Part shown: positions 8,743 through 16,826 of the stretch, piece by piece
Layout: each line of letters opens with the position of its first letter
How positions within the stretch are numbered: the first letter of the stretch is position 1
Assembly: GCA_964589935.1 (NCBI GenBank)
Contig: CAZPVD010000015.1
Location: forward strand, 26,235-90,234
DNA length: 64,000 bases
From: VHCN01 sp964589935
Lineage (GTDB): Bacteria > Verrucomicrobiota > Verrucomicrobiia > Limisphaerales > VHCN01
Direction of reading: 5' to 3'
Notes under the pieces: generated by a model
Told to the model about the DNA's origin: nothing
Database searches by the model: none
The model's input: the letters and a program-made list of their open reading frames with translations, nothing else
Made by a program: the position numbers and the translations under genes

Positions 8743-9657
8743 TCACGCCATCGGACGGACCTCCATCCAGAACGCCGCGCGAAAAGTCTTCTGCGGTTCG
8801 AGCGAAATCAACTCGCCCGCGTTGCGGCGCGTGAACGCGTTCGGCAGCGCCGTCCACGGTTCGAGGCAGTAGAACGGCGACTCGGTGCTCTTCGACCAGA
8901 CCGCGGCAAAGCGATGCTGCGGCGCGTCGGCCCAGTTGAACGCGATTTCCAATTCGCTCGCCGCGTCCACGAGCACCATCTCGCGCGTGGCGAGGTCGGC
9001 GAGGAAGAGCGTGTCGGCCACGTCGGCGGCGACGCTCCAGTTCTGCGCGGGAAACGGCTCGCTCGCGAAGCGCTCCAGCTTGCCCACGGGCTTCATGCGG
9101 CGGCACGCGGGAATCTCCACGAAACACGCGTCTCGGCTCCCCTTCGTCGAGAGCGGCACCTGGAAGTAAGGATGAAAGCCCGTCGCGAACGGCAGCGGTT
9201 CCGCCGAGCGGTTCTCGACGACCTGTTCCCAATGCAGCCGGCCCTTGTCGAGCCGATACGTGAGGCAGTGCCGGAACGCGAATGGATAACTCGCGCGCGT
9301 CGCGTCGCTGTCGCACAACTCCATCGTCACCGAGTCGGCCGTTTGCGCGGCGACGCTCCAGCGCGAGCGACGCCCGAAGCCGTGCTGCGGCAGATCGTAT
9401 TCGCGCCCGCCCCACTCGTAGGCATGGTCGCGCGACGCAAGATGGTTCGGCCCGCAAACAGGAAAGAGGACCGGGCTGCCCGCATACATCTCGCGAGGGT
9501 AGCGGTCCACGATGGCCTGCGAGAAGTGCAGCGCCTCGACGAGATCGTGCTTGGGCAGCGGCCGCGCGTAACGCAACAGCCAGCCGCCGAGTTCGGGCGC
9601 GAGCACCGCCTGCGCGCCAGTCGAGTCCGTCAACGTGATGTAATTGGGAGAGGCCAT
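8743..9657 (-). CDS. Aldose 1-epimerase family protein
   Basis: The 304-residue protein fits the galactose-mutarotase-like family: an N-terminal 'DSTGAQAVLAPELGGWL', 'GSPVLFPVCGPN', and the family His in 'FATGFHPYFQVPL'. Family enzymes interconvert alpha and beta anomers of hexoses or hexose-6-phosphates. The late sequence 'PFYCLEPWTALPNAFT' holds the expected catalytic Glu region. It lies upstream of the methyltransferase gene on the same strand with a 54-base gap; no pathway link is evident. Confidence 0.83.
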   Translation of the reverse strand: MASPNYITLTDSTGAQAVLAPELGGWLLRYARPLPKHDLVEALHFSQAIVDRYPREMYAGSPVLFPVCGPNHLASRDHAYEWGGREYDLPQHGFGRRSRWSVAAQTADSVTMELCDSDATRASYPFAFRHCLTYRLDKGRLHWEQVVENRSAEPLPFATGFHPYFQVPLSTKGSRDACFVEIPACRRMKPVGKLERFASEPFPAQNWSVAADVADTLFLADLATREMVLVDAASELEIAFNWADAPQHRFAAVWSKSTESPFYCLEPWTALPNAFTRRNAGELISLEPQKTFRAAFWMEVRPMA

Positions 9658-9724
9658 GAGGAATGTTGTCTGCGCGGCACAACGTAACTGCGACTTGCCG
9701 CAATGTCACGCGGCGAGACGCGAT

Positions 9725-10285
9725 TCAATCGCGAAGAGAAAACTCCGCGAGCCGCGTGTAGCGGGTGCCATCGGATGCAAGCTCGCTGCGAATGAGTTCG
9801 ACACGCTCCGCATGCCACGAGCCGAAATCAGCGTCGGCCCGGCGTGACAGCGCACGGTTCATTTCAGCATCGCGCAACGGGCGTTTGATGCGGGCGAGCG
9901 TAAGATGCGGATGAAAGTCGCGTTCCTCCTCGTGCGCGCCGATGCTTTCGCACGCGCTGGCGGCGGCATCTGCAAGCGACTGCAACCGCTCCAGTTCGCC
10001 ACGCACGCCGACCCACAGGACGCGCCCGTTGAAGTGGCCGACCCCAGCCGCCCGCAAATTCAATGATGACTGCGAGGCGCACGTGGTGCGAAGACGTTCC
10101 TGCAAATCATCGAGTCGCGCGACGTCAACGTCGCCGAGAAAACGGAGCGTAAGGTGAATCTTTTCCGGCGCGGTCCACGATGCGCCCTCAGCGAGCGGGC
10201 GAAGTTCCTTTTGCAATCGCGCGAGGTTCGCGATGACTTCCGCCATGAGCGGCAGCGCGACGAAGAGACGGAGGCGTTCGCTCAT
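9725..10285 (-). CDS. thpR: RNA 2',3'-cyclic phosphodiesterase
   Basis: The 186-residue protein has the two HxTx motifs of the 2H phosphoesterase superfamily at the expected spacing: 'IHLTLRFLGD' (His44, Thr46) and 'HPHLTLARIK' (His126, Thr128). N-terminal 'LRLFVALPL' matches the LigT/ThpR family. The enzyme opens 2',3'-cyclic phosphates on RNA ends to 2'-phosphates. Length is typical. It follows the agmatine deiminase gene on the same strand after 12 bases, so they may be co-transcribed. Confidence 0.9.
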   Translation of the reverse strand: MSERLRLFVALPLMAEVIANLARLQKELRPLAEGASWTAPEKIHLTLRFLGDVDVARLDDLQERLRTTCASQSSLNLRAAGVGHFNGRVLWVGVRGELERLQSLADAAASACESIGAHEEERDFHPHLTLARIKRPLRDAEMNRALSRRADADFGSWHAERVELIRSELASDGTRYTRLAEFSLRD

Positions 10286-10297
10286 GGCGCGGGCGCT

Positions 10298-11341
10298 TCA
10301 CGCCGGCTCCTGCTGCGTGATGCAGTGGAACGAGCCGAGGCCCCAGATGAGGTCGGTCGAGTCAATGCCGATGACGCGGCGGTCATCGAATTCCTTCTGG
10401 AGAATTTCCAGCGCGACCTTGTCGTTCTTGTGGCCGAACGTGGGCACGAGCACGAGGCCGTTGGCGATGTAGAAGTTCGCGTAGCTCGCCGGCAGGCGCT
10501 GCGCCTGATACTCGACGAAGCCGGGCATCGGCAGCTTCACCACGCGCAGCAGGCGCCCGTCCTGGTCGCGCATGAGACGCAGGCGTTGGAGATTTTCCTG
10601 CAACGGCTGGTAGTTCGCGTCGTTGATGTCTTCCTCAATGACCGTCACGACGGTCGTCGGATTGATGAAGCGCACGAGATCGTCCACGTGGCCGTCGGTG
10701 TCATCGCCCGCGATGCCGTCGCCGAGCCAGAGGACGTGCGTGACGCCGAGGAACTCCTTCAGTTGATGCTCGATCTGGCCCTTGGAGAGCTGCGGGTTGC
10801 GATTGGGATTGAGCAGGCACGACTCGGTGGTGATGAGCGTGCCGCGGCCGTTCACCTCGATGGAGCCGCCTTCCAAAATCATGTCCGGCGAAAAGAGCGG
10901 CAGGCCGCGCAACTTCGCAACGTGCTGCGGAATGGCGTCATCCAGCTCGTAAGGCGGATACTTCTCGCCCCACGCATTGTAACGCCAATCCACGACGGCG
11001 CGCTCGTGCTGCCCGGCTCTTTCGCGGACGAGAAAAACCGGTCCGTGATCGCGGCACCACGGCTCGTAGGCGGGAAAATGATGGAAGTGAACGCGCTCGA
11101 GCGGCGTGCCGTGCTTCGTCAACAGCCCGCGCACCCACGCCTCCATGTCGGCATTCCAAACGTTGATGAAGACTTCCTCGACGGCGACGAGGTGCTTGAT
11201 GATCCCGGCATAGACCGGCGGCACGGCGTCATAACGGTCGGGAAAACTGATGCCATCGCTGCGCGGCCACGTGAGCCACGTGCCCGCGTGCGGCTCCCAT
11301 TCCGCGGGCATGCGGTAGCCGAGTTGCGAAGGCGTGTTCAT
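10298..11341 (-). CDS. aguA: Agmatine deiminase family protein
   Basis: The 347-residue protein matches the peptidyl-arginine/agmatine deiminase family: 'MPAEWEPHAGTWLTWP' at the start, 'PWCRDHGPVFL', 'ILEGGSIEVNGRGTLITTE', 'DDTDGHVDDLVRF' and the nucleophilic Cys340 in the final 'GSFHCITQQEPA'. Agmatine deiminase hydrolyses agmatine to N-carbamoylputrescine and ammonia, a step to putrescine. No second step (N-carbamoylputrescine amidase) is seen in the window. The aldo/keto reductase gene ends one base before this gene's ATG region, and thpR follows, suggesting a three-gene transcript. Confidence 0.88.
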   Translation of the reverse strand: MNTPSQLGYRMPAEWEPHAGTWLTWPRSDGISFPDRYDAVPPVYAGIIKHLVAVEEVFINVWNADMEAWVRGLLTKHGTPLERVHFHHFPAYEPWCRDHGPVFLVRERAGQHERAVVDWRYNAWGEKYPPYELDDAIPQHVAKLRGLPLFSPDMILEGGSIEVNGRGTLITTESCLLNPNRNPQLSKGQIEHQLKEFLGVTHVLWLGDGIAGDDTDGHVDDLVRFINPTTVVTVIEEDINDANYQPLQENLQRLRLMRDQDGRLLRVVKLPMPGFVEYQAQRLPASYANFYIANGLVLVPTFGHKNDKVALEILQKEFDDRRVIGIDSTDLIWGLGSFHCITQQEPA

Positions 11342-11342
11342 G

Positions 11343-12269
11343 TCACGGCAGCCGCTCGCCGCGCGCGGCTTCGAGCAGGCGATACCATTCCTCGCGCGTC
11401 AACTCAACGTCATCGGCGCGGAAGCAGTCACGGATGCTCGCGGGATTCGTCGAACCCACAATCGGCACGATGCCCGCCGGGTGCTTGAGCAGCCACGCGA
11501 GTGCGATGACAGCGCGGGAGACGCCGCGTTCGCGCGCAAGTGCGTCGAGCACGGCGTTGATGGCGTCGGTGCGGTAGCCTTCCTGCCACGGCAGAAGTTT
11601 GCGCGGGCCGCCGGCGAGCTTGCCGCCGGCGAGCGGACTCCACGCGAGCGGTGTGATGCGTTCGGCGAGGCACTGGTCAAGAGTGCCGTCGTTGAAGCAG
11701 GCGAGATTCGCGAGGCTGATCTCGACCTGGTTCACGATGAGCTGACGCGCGGACGCCTGTTTGAGCAGCGTCACCTGCGACGGGCGGAAGTTGCTCACGC
11801 CGAACTCGCGCACCTTGCCGGCCTGGTTGAGCTTCGCAAAGGCCACGGCGACTTCGGTCGGGTCCATCAGCCAATCGGGCCGGTGAAGCTGGTAGAGGTC
11901 AATCGTCTCCACGCCCAAGCGGCGCAGCGAGCCTTCGCAGGAACTGATGATGTAATCCGCGGAAAAATCGTAGCGGAACGGCGCGTCCGGCTGCGGGTCG
12001 CCGGGGATGCGGATGCCGCACTTGGTCGCGATAAGGATGCGTTCGCGCATGCCGGGGACTTCGCGCAGCACCGCGCCAAAGGCTGACTCAGCGCGGCCGC
12101 CGCAATAAATGTCCGCGTGGTCGAAGAGCGTGCAGCCGGCCTCGACTGCCGCGAGCACGGCGGCGCGGCCAAGAGTGCGGCCCGCTTCCTCAGTCTCGGC
12201 AATGCGCCAGCAGCCGTAGGCGAGGCGCGTCGCGCGCAGCGTGCTTTTGCCGAGAGGTTGCGTCTTCAT
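11343..12269 (-). CDS. Aldo/keto reductase
   Basis: The 308-residue TIM-barrel oxidoreductase shows the AKR catalytic tetrad: Asp and Tyr in 'LFDHADIYCGG', Lys in 'LIATKCGI' and His in 'LYQLHRPD'. The C-terminus 'IVPIVGSTNPASIRD' forms the NADP-binding loop. It resembles the YdhF-like group of general carbonyl reductases ('GCWRIAETEE' near the start). Substrate is unknown. It is the first of three closely spaced minus-strand genes with aguA and thpR. Confidence 0.88.
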   Translation of the reverse strand: MKTQPLGKSTLRATRLAYGCWRIAETEEAGRTLGRAAVLAAVEAGCTLFDHADIYCGGRAESAFGAVLREVPGMRERILIATKCGIRIPGDPQPDAPFRYDFSADYIISSCEGSLRRLGVETIDLYQLHRPDWLMDPTEVAVAFAKLNQAGKVREFGVSNFRPSQVTLLKQASARQLIVNQVEISLANLACFNDGTLDQCLAERITPLAWSPLAGGKLAGGPRKLLPWQEGYRTDAINAVLDALARERGVSRAVIALAWLLKHPAGIVPIVGSTNPASIRDCFRADDVELTREEWYRLLEAARGERLP

Positions 12270-12306
12270 CGTGGCGTTCGAGGGACGAGGACGACGAGGA
12301 GGACGA

Positions 12307-13479
12307 CTAAAGCGCGCCGTAGAATTCCTCGACGACGCGTTTGAAGGTGTTTTCGCCGACGTTGACGATGCCCATCTCGCGCTTCGCGTTGTCCTCGGAA
12401 TCGCTCGCGTGCGCGGCGTTGACCATGATGGACGAGCCGAACTCGCGGCGGATGGAGCCAGGCGGGGCCTTCGAGGGATCGGTGGGGCCGAGCACGTCGC
12501 GGATTTTGTTCACGGCCTCGTAGCCTTCATACACGAGAGCGATGCAGCGTTCCGTGCCGGGCGCGTCGAGCTGCGAAGGCTCGCACTCGCCAGGCGCGCG
12601 GCCGGACATGAAACGCACGATGTTGTCGAATTGGTTGTCGCCATGAAGCGGGCCGAGCACGTCGCCGAGCTTCGCCTCCGCGTCGGCGGGGATTTTGAAG
12701 CCAAGTTCCTTTTCGAGGACTGTTCTGGCCTTGAGTGCGACGACGTCCTTCAGCTTCGTGCGGAGGACTTCGCGCACGGGGCCGTAGAACTCCATCGCCT
12801 GCGCCGTGCTCATGCGGTGAAGCTTGATGCCGATGATGTAAAGGCCGGTGCGGCTGAAGAAATCAATCACGTTGCCGGGGCGGCCCGTCGGGAAACGGAA
12901 GTTGTCCGGCTTGATGAGCACGAGCGTGCGCTGGACCTTCATGCCCGGCGTGTAGTTGATGACGTTGTCGAGCACGCCGCCGTCGGCGTCCGAGTGGCGC
13001 GCCCAGAGCTTGAGCTTGACCTGCGCCTCCTCCGCATTGGGCGCGGCGAGCACGGCCGGCTCGAAGTAACGCACCTGGTCGTTTTCATCCACGATGAAGT
13101 CCGCGTAAGTGTCGCGGATGGTCTCGCCGCCGCGGCGCTCGTGGCTGAGGTTGCCGACGACGGAGCGCACCTTGCGCACGGCCTCGGTGCCCTTGAAGAG
13201 GAGCGTCATCACGCGACGGCGCTTGCCGGTCTTCGCGTCGGGCGAGAAGTTCTTGAGGATGTAATCGCGGATGTGCTCCTGCACGCGGCGGTCCTGCGGG
13301 TCGTGCGCGGAGATGATGACCTCGGAGTATTGCCTCACCAGCTCGGGACTGGGCGCGAACATGCGCGCGGCGATCAGCTCCAGTCCGGTGCGGCTGATGA
13401 GTCGCGCGAGGATGCCGCCGGTGCGCGATTTGTAGAGCGAATACGGCGTGATGATGACGTAGGCCAGTTCTTGCGACAT
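12307..13479 (-). CDS. Tandem nucleoside-diphosphate-kinase-domain protein
   Basis: The 390-residue protein carries two NDK-like domains (about 1-165 and 180-390), against about 140-150 residues for a single NDK. The second has 'QRTLVLIKPDNF', 'GLYIIGIKLHRMS' and the phospho-acceptor His357 in 'NAAHASDSEDNA', so it could transfer phosphate between NTPs and NDPs. The first starts 'LAYVIITPYSL' but has 'DENDQVRYFEPAVLAA' where the His motif should be, so it looks catalytically dead. It lies one base from a small zinc-ribbon gene downstream; the two are probably co-transcribed. Confidence 0.82.
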   Translation of the reverse strand: MSQELAYVIITPYSLYKSRTGGILARLISRTGLELIAARMFAPSPELVRQYSEVIISAHDPQDRRVQEHIRDYILKNFSPDAKTGKRRRVMTLLFKGTEAVRKVRSVVGNLSHERRGGETIRDTYADFIVDENDQVRYFEPAVLAAPNAEEAQVKLKLWARHSDADGGVLDNVINYTPGMKVQRTLVLIKPDNFRFPTGRPGNVIDFFSRTGLYIIGIKLHRMSTAQAMEFYGPVREVLRTKLKDVVALKARTVLEKELGFKIPADAEAKLGDVLGPLHGDNQFDNIVRFMSGRAPGECEPSQLDAPGTERCIALVYEGYEAVNKIRDVLGPTDPSKAPPGSIRREFGSSIMVNAAHASDSEDNAKREMGIVNVGENTFKRVVEEFYGAL

Positions 13480-13480
13480 G

Positions 13481-13678
13481 TCAGGCAGCAGGGGTGGAGG
13501 GGCCGGAGGCCGGTTTGGCTTCGGGCGCGCTTGCCTTGCCGCCGAGGATTTTGAACATGACCGTGCCGCAGGTCGGGCACTTGCCCTTGATGGCCTTGCG
13601 GCCGTTCTTCATCAGCTCCTCAACGCCGTTGGAGATTTCCTTCTTCGACTTGCATTTGACGCAATAGCCTTCAGCCAT
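13481..13678 (-). CDS. Small zinc-ribbon protein (DUF5679-like)
   Basis: The 65-residue protein has four Cys in two CxxC knuckles, 'GYCVKCKSKKE' (Cys6, Cys9) and 'GKCPTCGTVMFKI' (Cys34, Cys37), followed by an Ala/Pro/Ser-rich tail. Short proteins of this kind are widespread; the fold resembles zinc ribbons found in topoisomerase C-termini. No function is known. The frame is open upstream to 13801, but that part is unlike a protein start, and the ATG at 13678 gives the conserved core. Ends one base before the NDK gene's region on the same strand. Confidence 0.78.
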   Translation of the reverse strand: MAEGYCVKCKSKKEISNGVEELMKNGRKAIKGKCPTCGTVMFKILGGKASAPEAKPASGPSTPAA

Positions 13679-13781
13679 AAAAATTTCCCGCCGGCATCCA
13701 CCGTGGACGCCAGCGGTCAAGGCCGATAGACTACGGGGCCGCCCTACCCAGCGCAACAGGGAAAAACCGGAGGGAAAAATG

Positions 13782-13809
13782 GCTAAATCACGCTGAATCA
13801 ACAGCGTGA
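13782..13809 (-). terminator. Probable terminator of the pilin-like gene
   Basis: On the minus strand an 8-bp perfect stem (TCACGCTG / CAGCGTGA, arms 13788-13795 and 13802-13809, 6-base loop) starts 14 bases after the stop of the pilin-like gene. It is followed by a broken T-run (TTTAGCCATTTTT). Confidence 0.55.
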
Positions 13810-13822
13810 CAACCCGAATGCC

Positions 13823-14704
13823 CTAAGGCACGTAATTTTCGTTGGCGCGGGTCTTGAACCAGATGGCGTCGTTGGGATTTTGCGCCGCGCTGCTTAGAGG
13901 CACCTCAACACCGCCTGATTTTGTGGTCCTGTTCCATCGGTGATTCTCCACATGACCATCGGCAAAACTAAGCGTGGTCGCGCCAGCATGGATCGCTGCG
14001 GGACGGTTGTTGAAAGTCAGATTTGCGTTGTTCCCCGAAGGGTCAATCGTTGAAGTGATTACGCCATCATCAATGCTCGTTGGGTCTTCATGGACAAAAA
14101 CAAAATTGTCAGACGGCTTGCGAATGTCTGTAACACGGCGGAACACATAATTTGTCCCCAACGATCCCATCACCGAATTGCCCGCCGCTGAACCGCCGTT
14201 CATATAGACATTCACTGTCAAACTGCGAACATAGGACTGGCCGCTGACCGGAGCAGGCAAGTTGCCATTCACATATTTGTCGGAAGGGCACTTCAGAAGT
14301 TTGCCGCTGCGCGCGTAATAGCTGCCAAGCAACGCAAGGGTGTAATAATCCGAGTTCGTCACGCTTGCCTGCTGAAACCTTGGATCGCTGGGATTCATCC
14401 AGCCAGTGCACCAAGTAATGTTGGTGTTGCTGATTGGCGGCCAGTTCGAGTTTATGACAAGCCGACCGTCATAGTCATCGCAGTAAAGGTTCCATGCAAG
14501 CTGCACCTGCTTGTGGTTGTTGGTGCAGGTTGCCGCCTGCCCTTTCGCCTTCGCGCTAGCCAGCGCGGGCAATAACATTCCCGCCAGAATCGCGATGATG
14601 GCGATGACGACGAGCAGTTCAATCAGGGTGAAGGCTCCCTGCGACAGCCGGCCCGGCATCGGTTGAAGGTTGCTCGTCGGATGGGCTTGGGCAGTTTGTT
14701 TCAT
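13823..14704 (-). CDS. Type-IV-pilin-like (pseudopilin) protein, DUF1559-like
   Basis: The 293-residue protein has a prepilin signal: a short polar leader, then 'GAFTLIELLVVIAIIAILAG' from residue 23, with Glu at +5 if cleaved before Phe25. The body contains 'CPSDKYVNGN' and ends with 'LSFADGHVENHRW', the 'H-X9-DG' signature of pilin-like proteins that are multiplied in Planctomycetes and Verrucomicrobia. No secretion or pilus machinery is adjacent, so it is a solitary gene. Such proteins are membrane-anchored before cleavage; their role is not established. Confidence 0.85.
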   Translation of the reverse strand: MKQTAQAHPTSNLQPMPGRLSQGAFTLIELLVVIAIIAILAGMLLPALASAKAKGQAATCTNNHKQVQLAWNLYCDDYDGRLVINSNWPPISNTNITWCTGWMNPSDPRFQQASVTNSDYYTLALLGSYYARSGKLLKCPSDKYVNGNLPAPVSGQSYVRSLTVNVYMNGGSAAGNSVMGSLGTNYVFRRVTDIRKPSDNFVFVHEDPTSIDDGVITSTIDPSGNNANLTFNNRPAAIHAGATTLSFADGHVENHRWNRTTKSGGVEVPLSSAAQNPNDAIWFKTRANENYVP

Positions 14705-14921
14705 AAGGCCATGCGCTCTGCGTTCACTGACCGGGACTGGTTTGGGTTGCCTGACATCAAAAACAGCGACCGCGGCTTTTCCGGCTCGACGCTCGCGGAA
14801 CGGTCTGTTCTCATGTCCGGGCTTTCAGGGGAAACCGTAGCACGCCGGCGACACGGATGCTTTCAAAATCGTGCGCCAGACGTTTTTGAACACGGCTGCG
14901 GCTCCCCGCCCATCGCGCGCC

Positions 14922-15779
14922 ATGCAACACTTGTCGGGCAACCAGTTCGGCCTGCCACTGGTGTCGGATCTCGCGGTCGTGCGCAGCCATTCGTCGCAAC
15001 GCATCACGTGGCACGCGCACGACGGCTGGCAGCTCCTCTTTCTGCTCAGCGGCGCGACGGCATACGAGTTCAAGCTCGATGCGGACACGCGCATCGAAAT
15101 CCCCGGCGGACATTTCTGCGTCGTGCCGCCCGGCGTGCCGCATCGCGGCGTGCAGGATGCGCGTCCGCCGTGCGCGTTGTGCTTCCTCGTGCTGGACGGC
15201 CGCGCGCGCCGCGCGCTCAAGCACACGCCCTTCACTCCCGAAGACTGGCGGCGGCTGGAGCAACGTCTCCAGCGCGGGCGGCTTGAAGTGCGCCCGTTCA
15301 AAGGCGAATTGCAGCGCTCAGTTTCGGCGCTCGTGCGCGAGGCGGAAAATTTCGCGCGCCGCCAGCAAGGCGCGCTCGCGGCAGCGAGGCTGCGGCTGCT
15401 CGCGTGTGAAGTGTTGATTGCGGCTGTGGAACATCTCGACGTTCCCGCGCCTCCTTCGGGGGACCGCATTGTCGCCGCGGTCGAGCATCATCTGCGGCAG
15501 CATTTCGGCGAGGAACTGCGCATGGAAGAGGTCGCCCGCCAGCTCGGCCTAAGCCGCGCGCGATTGTTTGAGTTGTTCAAACGCGGCACCGGCATGACCC
15601 CGAACGATTATCTGCTCCGCGTGCGCGTGCACAAGGCGCGCGAATTGCTCGCCTCCACGGCGAAGTCGGTGACGACCATCGCGTTCGAGGCCGGCTTCGG
15701 TTCCAGCCAGTATTTCAGCACGGTCTTCCGGCGATACACCGGCCAGACGCCGCTCGCGTATCGCAAGGCGCACAAGTGA
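14922..15779 (+). CDS. AraC-family transcriptional regulator
   Basis: The 285-residue protein has an N-terminal cupin-like sensing domain ('RITWHAHDGWQLLFLLSG', then 'HFCVVPPGVPHRG') and a C-terminal pair of helix-turn-helix motifs. The latter include 'MEEVARQLGLSRARLFELFK' and 'TTIAFEAGFGSSQYFSTVF', ending 'YTGQTPLAYRK'. The ATG at 14922 precedes the cupin fold; an upstream GTG at 14871 would add 17 unlikely residues. It is divergent from the pilin-like gene, but I see no clear operator in the 216-base gap. Regulators of this build usually sense sugars. Confidence 0.87.
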   Translation: MQHLSGNQFGLPLVSDLAVVRSHSSQRITWHAHDGWQLLFLLSGATAYEFKLDADTRIEIPGGHFCVVPPGVPHRGVQDARPPCALCFLVLDGRARRALKHTPFTPEDWRRLEQRLQRGRLEVRPFKGELQRSVSALVREAENFARRQQGALAAARLRLLACEVLIAAVEHLDVPAPPSGDRIVAAVEHHLRQHFGEELRMEEVARQLGLSRARLFELFKRGTGMTPNDYLLRVRVHKARELLASTAKSVTTIAFEAGFGSSQYFSTVFRRYTGQTPLAYRKAHK

Positions 15780-15785
15780 CCAGCG

Positions 15786-16667
15786 TCAGTGCCAGTGCGG
15801 CTTCTCCGGCAGGCAGGCGTCGAACTCCTTCACCAGCTTCGCCTCGTAATCGCCCGCGTAGGCGCCGCTAAAGAAACGGTCGAGCGCCTCCTTGTGCAAC
15901 CGTTCCCACGAAGCCTCCTCGCTGCCGGGATTGATCGGGTAGAAGAGCGCGCCGTTTTTCTTCGCCGCGTTGAAGTCACCCGGCGCGTCGCCGATCATAA
16001 GTATGCGATCCGACGCATACTTGCCGACGGCGGCGAACTTGATGTGCTCGGTCTTCGTGCCCATTTCCTGGCCGGCGATGATCTTCACGAACTGGTCAAT
16101 GCCGTGCTCGGCCCACTCGCGCTTGAGCGCGTCGGCGGGCGTCTGCGAAATGCACATCGCGTCGGCCTGCGCGCTGATGCGCTCCAAGCACTCGCGCACG
16201 AGCGGGAATGGCGGCACGCCATGAACGATGTCCGCGACGGCGGCGTTCACCGCATCGCTCCACACCTTGACTTGTGCGAGGCCGGTGTTGCCGCGGGCAA
16301 CCTCGGCGTTGAGCGTGGCGTTGCCGAGCTTGGTTTCGCGGGCGATCCATTCGTCGAGCGCGGCGGTGTCCGCAACCTTCACATTCCGCGCCTTCACCTG
16401 CGGGCGCTCGCGCAGCAGGTTGAGCGCGCGGACGAGCGCGGGAAAGCGGTTCGCGCCGCGCGTCTTCGAGTAGAGGTTCACAAAGTCCCAGCATTCGCGG
16501 GCGTATTTGCTCACGGCCTGCAGCTTGAAATGCTTCACAAACATCGGCGTGAAGCACTCCTTGTGCTTGATCTCCATGCTGTCGAAGATGCAGCCGTCGG
16601 AGTCAATGCCGACAAAGAATTCCTTGCTCGGTTTGAAGTCGCGGAGGATTTGCGCGGGGTCGCTCAT
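15786..16667 (-). CDS. HAD-superfamily hydrolase
   Basis: The 293-residue protein starts 'MSDPAQILRDFKPSKEFFVG' and carries HAD motif I in 'GIDSDGCIFDSME' (Asp nucleophile), a Lys/Thr-containing middle and motif IV 'RILMIGDAPGDFNAAKKN'. A large helical cap lies between. It resembles phosphoglycolate-phosphatase-like and HAD-IA enzymes; the substrate is unknown. An upstream frame extends to 16748 through a short 7-bp repeat and is not credible as coding. It ends convergently, seven bases from the AraC gene. Confidence 0.8.
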   Translation of the reverse strand: MSDPAQILRDFKPSKEFFVGIDSDGCIFDSMEIKHKECFTPMFVKHFKLQAVSKYARECWDFVNLYSKTRGANRFPALVRALNLLRERPQVKARNVKVADTAALDEWIARETKLGNATLNAEVARGNTGLAQVKVWSDAVNAAVADIVHGVPPFPLVRECLERISAQADAMCISQTPADALKREWAEHGIDQFVKIIAGQEMGTKTEHIKFAAVGKYASDRILMIGDAPGDFNAAKKNGALFYPINPGSEEASWERLHKEALDRFFSGAYAGDYEAKLVKEFDACLPEKPHWH

Positions 16668-16683
16668 GGGACTGCGTTGCGGG

Positions 16684-16704
16684 TTTCGAGTTTTGAGTTT
16701 CGGG
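16684..16704. repeat. 7-bp tandem repeat (about three units)
   Basis: TTTCGAG, TTTTGAG and TTTCGGG follow each other between the HAD gene start and the helicase gene. It is followed by an inverted GC-rich stretch (GCCCGCCGGGCGGGC). Both lie in the 159-base divergent intergenic region. Confidence 0.5.
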
Positions 16705-16826
16705 TTGTCCGCCCGCCGGGCGGGCGAGGCGGGGCGCAGTGTTTGCAAAAGGTTCCGTCACGTCAAGGCGAAGACGGGAGTGTTTTGTTCGTGCCTTCGC
16801 GCGGCGGACCGTCATAGTGCGTGTCT

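Noticed and set aside
7762..9687. 641-codon open frame on the plus strand
   Set aside because: It lies opposite the methyltransferase and aldose epimerase genes, both well supported. The translation is Arg/Ala/His-rich without domains, as expected of a shadow frame in high-GC DNA.
10154..11488. 444-codon plus-strand frame
   Set aside because: It is opposite aguA and thpR, which have complete catalytic motifs.
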